This document shows positions 35,801 to 44,050 of a stretch of 64,000 nt of DNA, piece after piece. The first letter of the stretch is position 1, and every line of letters starts with the position of its first letter. A model generated the notes under the pieces. The model saw nothing but the letters and a program-made list of their open reading frames with translations. It was not told the DNA's origin and made no database searches. Source of the stretch: Amoebophrya sp. A120 (taxonomy: Eukaryota > Sar > Dinophyceae > Syndiniales > Amoebophryaceae); assembly GCA_905178155.1 (NCBI GenBank), contig CAJINV010000018.1, positions 972,609-1,036,608 on the forward strand, in the 5' to 3' direction. The translations under genes were made by a program, and so were the position numbers.

Positions 35801-38350
35801 CCAACTTACATGAATTTGTAATGCAAGACTAGCACAGGCGAGAGAGAGAACCTTGCGCGTCTTGCATTACAGGTTTGGTGCGGATTACAGTGCTATTTAG
35901 CCATCCGGGAATTTGTCATGCGAAGCAGCTCGATCGTCTGGCGGGTCATGGTTATTTTGCATGACAAATCGTGTAACAGTTGAGAATGTAACGTTTGAGA
36001 ACCCCATAGTCAGCATGCGGAGCTTGGGCAGGCTGCCCTCGCGCCACAAGATTTCCACGTTATGAATTGCAAAAGTATCGCATTCGCACTCGTAGAAACG
36101 CATCACAAATTTCCTCCGCATGAGATTTGTAATGCTGATTTACCTTAAGAAAAAGATTTGTATATGCATCCTTGCAATACGAATACGATACTTTTGCACA
36201 GGATACACGTGCCGCTTGTACTCCTCCGAAATCCCATTCGCGTACCCGGTGACCCGAGTGGCCTTGTCCGCCGGCAGCGTGAGGTTGTTCCAAGAGTCGT
36301 ATTGGGCGGTCAGTGCCATCTATCCCACGAAAAAACTGTTTCACTGTGATGATTTTGCAAGATCTGCATCACAAGTTTGTTACACATGACACAGAAGATT
36401 TGCCATGCGCGCTTTCCAAGGGAAAACACGCTGAAAAATCCTATGCCTTGCAGGTGTAGCAAGACAACTAGTTCTGTGTTCTATTCTATGCATCACAAGT
36501 TCACAGTGAAACAGTTTTTTCTTGCGATACCATCTCCCGGGCGATGTCGTCCTCGCTCATCAGCCCGAGCTCCTCTAGGCTGGGATACACGAAGTTTTTC
36601 GGCCCGAATCGGTCAAGATAGAAGAAATCTACTTCGCTTGTTCTTCTTCTTACACTCTCTTCGTCGTCGTGGTCCTCCACTGGAGAGGAGGACGAGGTTG
36701 CATCTCCTTCTTGAGCAGCAACATCGAAGGCGTGGACGTATTCGTCGTGTTTTTTCTTTTCTGCATCAGCGCTGGTCGTTGCAGCAGTGCTTGATGTTCT
36801 TGTTTTCGGGGTAGTTCTTGTAATATTTAATGGGGCAGCAGGAGCTTCTGAAGAAGACTTCTCATCATGATGCGCATCTAGTACAACTTTGACATCATTT
36901 TCTTGCACTTCTTCATCTTCAGATGAAAGCAATCCGGCTTCTTCCTCGGCCTGTTCGCGGAGCTTTTCCAAAACCTCCATGGTGTTGGCACGGCTCAGGT
37001 CTGGCGTATCAGTGCCAGGGCTAGAATTTTCAAAGTACTCCTGCTGCAACAGTTGCTTCAATTCGTCGAAAGATGTTTTTGTTGTTGTTGTGTCTCTTAC
37101 AACATTTTCGTTCTGGTTCACCTCTCGCAGCTTAATACTTCCGGTCGTGGTGCTCGTCGTGCTATCGTCGTGATCGCTTTCATAGACTTCCTGTTGTTCT
37201 TCATCATGATCTGGTAACAGCTCCTCGTCAATATCTTCTCCCTCCTCGCTGTCAGAAACTATCTTACTTCGTCGGAATTTCCTGTCAATTTCTGCGGGCT
37301 CGTAAAAGTAGGAAAGGCGGAAACGGGGCTGCCACACTTGTCGCCCCTCGTGCCTGTAGCCGTATAGCATGGGTTCCACTATAAAATCACCACGCACTCG
37401 CTTGCTGTCGTCGAGCGAAATGCCGGGCGGTAACATGGTATCGCACGGAAACGCTGCTTCATGTGCTCTGATGAGATTTTGCATGCTTTGCATCGCAAAT
37501 TTGCTCTACATGACGAAGAATTTTTTTGCCATGCGTACTATTCACTAGAAGTGGATGAAAGCACAGCCAAATAAATAAACGCATTGCCTTGTATGTGTAG
37601 CAAGACAAACAAATCTGCGCTGCATCGTGATCTCCATCCGCATGACGAGTTTAGTACAGTGAAACAGTTTCATTCTTGTGATACCCGGCAGGCTGGCTGT
37701 ACTGCTTGTTCAGCTGTAGTATGTTTTATTTTTACATGGAAATGCATCATTTCAACCATTCAAGGTTCCATCATTATCGCCAGACACCATTGCAATTCAA
37801 CGTACTCCTACTCACTCAAGTCTCTTTCATCTTAAAAGAAAAAAAACCCACACACACAATCAAGCTTTGCCTCTGCTTGAGATCTCTGTCACAGCAAAAA
37901 AAACATAGCCAAGAAAATGCCACCAAAGTTGATCTTCAAACAAATTCAAATTCTTCAAAAATTATCATGGATCGGTCGCGTTTTTGCTTTGCACGCTTTC
38001 CTAAAAGACTCAGGATCCGAGGGCAAGATCGCCGAGCTCTTGAAAAAAGCCGCAGAAGTCAAAAGTGGTTCGGGGTGATAAAGATCACAGCGTCAAACGA
38101 CTCAAATATTATTTATTATATCTGGGGGGGGGGCGAAGATGTAGCAGTGCATATATCAGAAAAATCTTAGTCTTACGTTGTGCTGGTACCGAGATGCGAT
38201 AATAAACGGTAGAGCTGCTGGTCTGGTCCTTGCGTCCTCGTGTTGGATACTCGTCACTGCTCTTTTGTCCCGTGCAAAAACTACAAACATCGTACCGGTA
38301 GACGCACACATCGGAATAGCAGCACAGCATCGGCATGACAAAAAATTCAT
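26837..38350 (-). CDS. Very large acidic protein, unknown function
   Basis: About 1,650 residues. Start at 38350 (MNFLSCRCCAAIPMC) or at the in-frame MFVVFARDKRAV. A GT-AG intron (about 37719-38175) joins ASRYQHN to LNKQYSQPAG. Exons continue at 37438-36530, 36320-36206, 36060-36009, 32629-32575, 32363-31194, 30908-30819, 30591-30212, 29986-29845, 29597-28468, 28175-28100, 27905-27327, 27177-27115, then a few codons ending KLKVDWLD-stop at 26837. Conserved-looking blocks include FVYPSLEELGLMSEDDIARE, EADYLSLLLRYEQHFSDH and WVHAYCLSEDGSAIIWDPWW; they are separated by acidic Ser/Asp/Glu-rich linkers. The last block has the H...D spacing of a transglutaminase-like fold, but this is weak. The C-terminal exon is His/Gln-rich. 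Every junction except those at 29987-30211 and 37439-37683 keeps the frame. One intron is the 3.4-kb enlarged element. Confidence 0.7.
26863..27114. mobile_element. Introner, family A
   Basis: TIR TATCGAATGTAAAAGTGTCT; flanking repeat GAGCT. Removal gives SGAKLKVDWLD-stop. Only a handful of mismatches to the copy at 3104-3361. Confidence 0.93.
27178..27326. mobile_element. Introner, family B
   Basis: TIR like GCAAAAGTATCGTACTCGTA; flanking repeat GGAGT; 149 bp. Removal gives VTKTATPHVVNSLSELG. Confidence 0.92.
27906..28099. mobile_element. Introner, family H
   Basis: Left end TGTGCAAGACAAAAATTGTG (TGT in place of TAT), right end ACACAGTTTTTTCCTTGGAT. Near-matching flanks TCACG/CCACG. Confidence 0.82.
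28176..28467. mobile_element. Introner, family D
   Basis: TATTCTGAGTAAAAACGTCC and complement; flanking repeat CCTCC; 292 bp. Confidence 0.92.
29598..29844. mobile_element. Introner, family F
   Basis: TIR TATGGCGTTCTCAAACGTTA and complement; flanking repeat TCCAT; 247 bp. Removal gives YKAEVMDRHRRFLVNKG. Confidence 0.92.
29987..30211. mobile_element. Introner, family L (single copy here)
   Basis: TIR ACAACTCCCCCTCCCCCTCA and complement, then TTTGTAATGC; about 225 bp. The flanking repeat is unclear and the simplest excision leaves a frame mismatch, so the exact junction is uncertain. Confidence 0.75.
30592..30818. mobile_element. Introner, family H
   Basis: TATGCAGGATAAAACTGTGC at the left, TACACACTTTTTTTCTTGCA at the right; flanking repeat CAGCA. 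Removal gives DLQEMLAFPFNAFAKE. Confidence 0.9.
30909..31193. mobile_element. Introner, family D
   Basis: TATCCTGATTAAAAACGTCC and complement; near-matching flanks GGCTC/GGTTC; 285 bp. Confidence 0.87.
32364..32574. mobile_element. Introner, family C
   Basis: TIR AAAAGTGTTACAGTTACAC and complement; flanking repeat CCACC. Removal gives PQRFLKKVVNEADYLSL. Confidence 0.93.
32911..34255. repeat. Two tandem copies of a ~660-680 bp unit inside the enlarged introner
   Basis: Each unit opens with a T-run and CAGGCTCCCGCACCCCCTCG (32923, 33584), continues through ACTACCTTCGGATCGGCTGA and AGGCGACAC/AGGCGACGG, and ends CCGGGGCGCGAGCCGGCATA (33552, 34232). The units are diverged but colinear. Frames inside (for example 33894-34331 minus) show no recognisable domain. 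Confidence 0.85.
34590..34967. repeat. Degenerate CCCTAAA-like motifs
   Basis: ACCCTAAATCCCTAAAAACC near 34592, CTAAACCTAAACCTAG near 34728 and CCCTAAACC near 34951 resemble TTTAGGG-type telomere repeats, but are too few and irregular to be a telomeric array. Confidence 0.4.
36061..36205. mobile_element. Introner, family B
   Basis: TATGAATTGCAAAAGTATCG and complement; flanking repeat CACGT; 145 bp. Removal gives SEEYKRHVEILWREGSL. Confidence 0.92.
36321..36529. mobile_element. Introner, family G
   Basis: TIR AAAAACTGTTTCACTGTGA and complement; flanking repeat CCATC. Removal gives DDIAREMALTAQYDSWN. Very similar to the copy at 39420-39631. Confidence 0.93.
37439..37683. mobile_element. Introner, family G, degenerate
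   Basis: The right end CAGTGAAACAGTTTCATTCT is recognisable. The left end (TATCGCACGGAAACGCTGCT) is strongly diverged. No exact flanking repeat and the junction phase is unclear. Confidence 0.6.
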
Positions 38351-38689
38351 AAAATGTTCATTTCCGGCCCCGGGTCACACAAATGCATGTCGAAAGTCAT
38401 TCACTTTCTTGACTTTGATGCAGAAACGTGTGCGCCTAAGCTAGCAGTACTTGTTTTGCGGTCATGCTGCGTAGATATTCTTGATCACTGGGTTGCCGTT
38501 CTGGTGCTTCACTGTATTCTCGAAATTCATGCTTTATTCTCTGGTAGATTCTTGTTCCGAACAATTCTTCTTTATTGACACTCGACTTCTCTTCTTTCAA
38601 ACTTCTGCTTCGCTACTAAATCTCCTTCTGTATTCACAAGAAAAAACCACCGTTAACATCTCCTCGAACAACTTCTACTATTTTTCTAT

Positions 38690-40108
38690 CTACACATCGT
38701 CGTCGTCGTCTTCGTCAATATCTTCTGCTCGCCGCCCCCTGCTGCCTCGCGTCTGCTTGTTTCTCTCGTAATAGAATGCTCTCTGTTCTGCTGCGCGGAT
38801 TTCTGCTGCCCTCTTGGCCGCGTGCTGTGCCGCCACCGCGTGGTGCATATGAATGCGCAGCTCCCGCTGTTGCTGCCGCAACACGGTTATGCACTGCAAA
38901 AGTAATATCCATCGCGTTGCTTCTATTTTCAAAACAAATTTTCGAAAGATCCAAAAAGCAATTCGTCATGCTAGACATCAGGTAGGAAAGAAGATCTCTC
39001 ACGTCGCATGATGTTCTTGACTGCGATAATTTTTAGTGTACGAAATACGACAAACTCTTGCAATGGATAACGGTTTGCTGATCGAGCTGGCGTGCCGTCC
39101 CCATCAGTCTATCAAATGCAAAAGTGTCTGCGTCTGGGTCTGGAAACTTGTGATGCTAGAATGTGGATGATGGAAAGAGTTCCGAATGCAACCCAGCATG
39201 ACAACTTTCCAGAACGCTCTCTCATAGGCAATCCGCATGAGAAATTGCGTTTTCGCATGTACAAAAGAGGTCGCGACTTTTGTTGGTAACGCAATACAGA
39301 TTTTCTAGGTATGGAGAGCTAGCATTACAAGTTCCAACCCTTCCAGACCCAGACATTTTTACATTTGATACAGTCCCATGGCGTGCAACTGCCGAAAATA
39401 TTGGCTGCGGTACACTTCCTATCCCACGAAAAAACTGTTTCACTGTGATGATCTTGCAAGATATGCATCACAAGTTTGTTACGCATGACACTGAAAATCT
39501 GTCATGCGCGCTTCCCAAAGGAAAACACGCTTCAAAATCCGATGTCTTGCAGGTGTAGCAAGACAAGTAGTTCTGTGTTCCATTTTCTGCATCACAAGCT
39601 CACAGCGAAACTACAGTATTTTCTTGCGATACTTCCTTTGCATGCTGGTCCCGCAAGAAGGCCTCGCAATATCAAATCGAAGAAAGTCCCTACGTACCCC
39701 TCATTTCTATTAGACAATAGAGCAAGAGAATCTAAAAATACCAGTCTTCTCTGGCGCGATTTCAGTACAACGAACTACACAAAGCAATAGCACTCTGTCC
39801 TCTTCATGCAAGACTCACGTCGTGGGTAATAACCTCCCAAGTATACAACGAATAAGAAACGCCATGCCTGCACAGCTCTACAGAGAACAAGAGCAACTCA
39901 CCACAACCGTGAGTCAAAATACATTTACTGAGTATGTATTGAGGGGACGAGGTGGGGCGGGGTTTTTTGCTCATAGTAGGTAAGCCTGCTGCATTTTCTC
40001 TTCCGAGTGGCTGTTCTGCAGCCGCTGGTAGGTGCGCTCGTATTGCAAGCGACCGTACTGCGACACTTCGTTGGAATCCTTGGAATTGATTTGGTGTTTG
40101 TGCTTCAT
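38690..40108 (-). CDS. Small charged coiled-coil protein
   Basis: About 145 residues. Start at 40108 (MKHKHQINSKDSNEVSQYG). Exons: 40108-39986, 39662-39632, 39419-39371, 39109-39072 and 38893-38690. Reading through two introners (families G and A) gives AFLRDQHAKEVYRSQYFRQL then HAMGLMGTARQLDQQT. A weak GT-AG intron (38894-39071) leads to CITVLRQQQRELRIHMHH. It ends with an Ala/Glu/Arg helix and an acidic tail (EDIDEDDDDDV-stop). The intron at 39663-39985 appears to use GC-AG and may be a decayed family D element. Predicted mostly helical; no family recognised. Confidence 0.62.
39110..39370. mobile_element. Introner, family A
   Basis: TIR beginning TATCAAATGCAAAAGTGTCT; flanking repeat CAGTC; 261 bp. 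Removal gives HAMGLMGTARQLD. Confidence 0.92.
39420..39631. mobile_element. Introner, family G
   Basis: TIR AAAAACTGTTTCACTGTGA, right end slightly diverged; flanking repeat CTTCC. Removal gives RDQHAKEVYRSQYFRQ. Confidence 0.92.
39663..39985 (-). mobile_element. GC-AG intron, possible decayed family D introner
   Basis: On the minus strand exon CAGCAG is followed by GCTTACC and the intron ends GCGAG before GCCTTC, keeping the frame MQQA-FLRDQ. Just inside, GAGGTGGGGCGGGGTTTTTT resembles a family D right end, and AAAGTCCCTACGTACCCC is a plausible diverged left end. Confidence 0.45.
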
Positions 40109-40420
40109 GATCTAGTACTTTGATGGGGAAGATAACTAGTACTCGAAAAAAAAAACTGATTGCCCATGAAAGTGGACAAGCAAGATCCATACAACTGCAG
40201 CAAGGCCGAGGGGGAACAAAACAAGAACTAAAAGTGATCCATTGTAGAAACAAAAGGACAAATTACATACACCGCAAGTACAAGATCCTTTTCTAAAATT
40301 TGGAACGAAAAGCAGGAAAAAAAGAAGCAGATCTGCCGAAACCGATCGGAGTAAAGTGGCTCAGTTGTGAGATGAAGATGTGGATGTCCTCCTAGTATCC
40401 ATGCACTCACATAGTGATCG

Positions 40421-43400
40421 TTATTCGTCGTGGGTCTTACGAGGTCGAGGACAAGCTCTAGTTCTACATAATTTTCCACCCAGCTAAAAGTTGCTAACAT
40501 TGAGTTTGAACATATTACATACCAGCCAATTGCTACCATTGAGTTCTTTTCATCCAAAATTGAGTTTAACATACCAGCGTCATGTGGATGTAGTTGTGAA
40601 TTTCCTCGTTGACCATGTCGTCGCTGACAATTTTCCGTATCATGGCCAGCACGTCCGTCGGGGAAAGCAGGCCGCGCTGGGTGAGCTGCGCCAGCTGAAT
40701 GGTGAGAAAGTGCCGGATATTGCAAGGAAAAGTCCCCCCTCCCCATATTGAAAACGTATTCTGGTGAAAATTTGTGATGCAGATTTGTGACCAAAAACCC
40801 TGCCTGTCTTGCCGGAAGGCAAACTCAGAGAGCCCGCCGCGTTCTGCGGGCGGTTTGTCATGCTGTAAAGCCTACACGGCAGACGTCTGCCATGCTAGAC
40901 GCCTACACGACCAAAAGGCCCCTGCCTAAGCTTGCGAGCTGCGTACAGTCCTCTACTGCAAGACAGATGCGATTTGTGTAGACAAATCCCGCAACACAGA
41001 TTTCCGTTTTGATATGGGGAGGGGGGATTTTTCCTTTTGATACCGGAACTGCGGGTCCCCCACGTTGCTGGTCGCCAGGATCCGGTCCGCCACGGAATGA
41101 AATTGCTGCACGAACTCTGGCGCGTACCCAGCCTCGTCCCCGCGGCGCATCTGCTCCAGCCGCTGTTTGTACTCCTCAACCGACATGCCCATCTGCGCGG
41201 CGGCGAAATGCTGGTTGTGTTCCTCTACGGCCGCCTCGGCCTCCGCGTATCAAAAGGAAAAAGGCCACCTCCCCATATCGGAAACGAAACTTGTGATGCT
41301 GCATTCGAGTACACAAATCGACTTGTATTGCTAGAAGGCCAAGACACGCAGCTGTGGCCTGAATTGCATGCAATTTTTCATGCTGTTCCCCACTTCCAGT
41401 CGCCTCCTGTCATGCTGGAGATGCAAGGCCTTCCCATGCTAGCCAGCACTACAGTCCACATCTTTTGCCTTTTAACATCACAAAACTGATTTGTTACCAC
41501 GAATCTGCATCTTCACAGGTTTCTCTTTTTATATGGGGAGGGGGAATTTTGCATTGTAATACCGCGCGCCCGCTCTTCTCGTAGTCCTGCAGCAGGCGCA
41601 GGTAGGCCTTGTCCTTCACGTGCAGGGTCATACTTGGGTGGTGTCAAATGTAAAAATGTCTGGGTCTGGAAGATTGCAACTTGTCATGCTGTTTTTGGAC
41701 TCTAAAAAAAATTGTATTGCATGACCAGCAAAATGGGTGCAGTTTTTGCTACACAGACAGGCCATTTCTCATGCGGAAGGTGCATCAGGAAGCCCTCTAA
41801 AAATCTTCGATGCTAGTTCAAGCATTACAGGTATCATGGGTCATGAGAAATATGCATGACAAATCTTGCATTCTTCCAGACCCAGACATTTTTGCATTTG
41901 ATAGGTGGTGGCCCATGGCGACGTGGTACATGTGGTCGCGCCGGGAACCGCCGCCCACGGAGGAGCTCGTCGTGCGCGCATGTTGACCGCCCCCGTGCTG
42001 TTGCTGTTGATGTTCCCCAGCAGCACTCCCCGTTTGTTGAGATGAAGGCCCACCGCCACTGCTGCTGCGCAGGATAGCCATCCGCGGCCCACTGCCCTTA
42101 TGGGGTTCTCAAGCGTTACACTCTCCACTGTTGCATGGATTTTATTTTGGCCTGCAGAATTCTCCTCAGTATCTGGATGACCAAGCTGCTTCGCGTGCAA
42201 AGAACAAGAAGTTCTTAGCGAGCTAGATAGCATCGGAACAATCTGCGCCAAAGAACCTGTACGTGCCAAAGGCACGAACATACAAGAACTCTTCCGTCTT
42301 TCACTTTTGCCATTCTTGCATCTTTACAAATTCTAATTCATGGAACGGTTGTGAATGTAACGTTTGAGACTCCCATAGCCCGAAGTGAACACATCGTATG
42401 CGTCCTTGGCGTTCTGCATCTCTTGCTCGTACAATTGGATGCCGATCAGGTCAATATCCGCGTTGTCCTTGTTGTCTTCCGAGAGCAGCTATCAAACGCA
42501 AATGTGTCTCGGTCTGGAAGATTGCGAGCTTTGCCTTTGTCATGCTTTTCTGGCATGACTCTGGACTCTGTGTTGCGTGGCCACAAACAGCTCTCTCTGC
42601 CTGTCGTGCAATACCGCAGCTTCTCATGCGGAATACGCAACACAGCGCGACGAAAAAACCTGTCATGCTTGGCGGTGCATTACAGAGTGCTTGGTATTCG
42701 CTGAGTTGCATTACAAGTTTCCAGACCCAGACCACATATTTGCCATTCATAGCAGCCGCTTCAGACTCTGCATCCGCTTCTCCCGATGCATGGCCTTATG
42801 AAATGCAAAAGCATCGTACTAGTAGAAATCGCATGACAAATTCTCCCAGCATGAAAAATGGAATTTGTCATGCGGATTGAGCTTCAGAAGGAGATTTGTA
42901 ATGCATGGCTGCGATTACTACGAGTACGATACTTTGGCAGTTCATAGGCCTCCCGCCGCTGCAACTTGCGGTCCTCCACCTGCGCCTGCTTGGTCATCTT
43001 CGTGCCCTGTCGGTTCGCCTTCAGCTGTTCCTCGTACCAGTCGCTCGACAGGGACGGCTCCACAAACGTGTGCATGCCCGCAGAACTACCGGAGGCAGCA
43101 CGGTGCTGCGCCCAATACTGCTGGTTGTGGATCCTGTGTTGACCATTCTGCGTTTTTCATCTTTCTTTGTGAGTCAGTAGCTCCTTTGATGTTATAATTC
43201 ACAGGGTAATTATTCCCTATCACGTGCAGCATGGTGTTGACATCAGCGGGAACTACATTCATTCTCCTGAAGAAGTTAATACTTTGATTTTGTTTGATGC
43301 AAGATGAACTACGTAAGTGCTAGAACTTCTTCCACTTTATTGTCGCGTACTAAAGACTTTTTATACCGTTCTGATGGGAACTGCTCTGGACCAATGGGCC

Positions 43401-43793
43401 TTCCATACATCCCCGCGGTAGTAGAAGCCCCGTTGGCGTTGATGCCCTTATTTGGGCTGTCCAGGACCGTCCAGTGGTGTTGCCAGCCTATCATACGAAA
43501 AAGTGTTTCATTGTAAAGTAAGGACTTTGCGTGCAAGTTTTGCATCACAAGTTTGTTCTAAATGACTAAAGAAAATTTGCCATGCGAGGTTCCTAAGGCA
43601 AGATCAAAACACGTTTGAAATTCCATATGTCTTGCATGTGTAGCAAGACAAACACTTCTGCAATGCACTTTCTGCATCACAAGTTTACAGTGAAACAGTT
43701 TTTTCCTTCGATACAGTCTTGCGTGATAGCAAGCCGGTATGCGGCGTCCGAAATCCAGCTGCTGGCGTGCACGGTGTCGCTTCTTATCGACAT
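40421..43793 (-). CDS. Coiled-coil protein of unknown function
   Basis: Start at 43793 (MSIRSDTVHASSWISDAAY). Seven introners and two GT-AG introns (43148-43350; 40484-40574) are removed with the frame kept. Exons: 43793-43714, 43488-43351, 43147-42947, 42796-42752, 42489-42378, 42098-41904, 41641-41562, 41247-41043, 40717-40575, 40483-40421. Recognisable stretches are DWQHHWTVLDSPNKG, DRKLQRREAMHREKRMQSLK, LIGIQLYEQEMQNAKDAYD, a Gln/Gly/Ser-rich linker (GEHQQQQHGGGQHA), LHVKDKAYLRLLQDYEKS and FLTIQLAQLTQRGLLSPTDV. About 400 residues, largely helical and charged with no membrane segment. Not recognised. The last exon (LGGKLCRTRACPRPRK, stop at 40421) is the least certain. Confidence 0.68.
40718..41042. 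mobile_element. Introner, family E
   Basis: TIR AAAAGTCCCCCCTCCCCATA; flanking repeat CCGGA; 325 bp. Removal gives NVGDPQFRHFLTIQLAQ. Confidence 0.93.
41248..41561. mobile_element. Introner, family E
   Basis: Left TIR diverged (AAAAAGGCCACCTCCCCATA), right ATATGGGGAGGGGGAATTTT; flanking repeat CCGCG; 314 bp. Removal gives DYEKSGRAEAEAAVEEHN. Confidence 0.9.
41642..41903. mobile_element. Introner, family A
   Basis: TGTCAAATGTAAAAATGTCT (TGT instead of TAT) and complement; flanking repeat GGTGG; 262 bp. Removal gives VAMGHHPSMTLHVKD. Confidence 0.92.
42099..42377. mobile_element. Introner, family F
   Basis: TATGGGGTTCTCAAGCGTTA and complement; near-matching flanks GCCCT/GCCCG; 279 bp. Removal gives DVFTSGSGPRMAILR. 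Confidence 0.88.
42490..42751. mobile_element. Introner, family A
   Basis: TATCAAACGCAAATGTGTCT and complement; flanking repeat GCAGC; 262 bp. Confidence 0.9.
42797..42946. mobile_element. Introner, family B
   Basis: TATGAAATGCAAAAGCATCG and complement; flanking repeat GGCCT; 150 bp. Removal gives KLQRREAMHREKRMQS. Confidence 0.92.
43489..43713. mobile_element. Introner, family G
   Basis: TATCATACGAAAAAGTGTTT and complement; near-matching flanks CAGCC/CAGTC. Removal gives RLAITQDWQHHWTVLD. Confidence 0.88.
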
Positions 43794-44050
43794 TACAAAT
43801 TCTCGATCTGGGAGGTCGGATGAAAAAGTAGATGGTTGTACTTTAATGCTTGGTATGCAAGTTCATCGTCCGCAGCGAACAGTAGTTGTCCTCCTGGTCC
43901 TCGAATGAGATTCATATATAAAACGACTTCTTTTATTCTTTCAGAGTGGGCAACTACAGATCGCCATATTTTATAGCAAACTTGTCCTCGTCTCCTGTGG
44001 CCCCGTATTGAAGAAGTGTCCTTCCTTGATGTAATTGTCCGCATCCGATA

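Larger units (their letters stand above)
32630..36008. mobile_element. Introner, family F, enlarged to 3.4 kb by a nested insertion
   Basis: Left end TATGGCGTTCTCAAACGTTA, right end AACGTTTGAGAACCCCATA; flanking repeat GTCAG. Other family F copies are 235-279 bp. A 19-bp segment, TTACATGAATTTGTAATGC, occurs at 32662-32680 and again at 35806-35824. It encloses about 3.1 kb of unrelated sequence. Removal of the whole joins SLPKLRMLT to RDGQDPENPQ of the large acidic protein in frame. Confidence 0.85.

Noticed and set aside
26837-38350. Assignment of the large acidic gene to a ciliary transglutaminase-like protein
   Set aside because: Only one short block suggests the fold; the rest did not match families I could recall with confidence.
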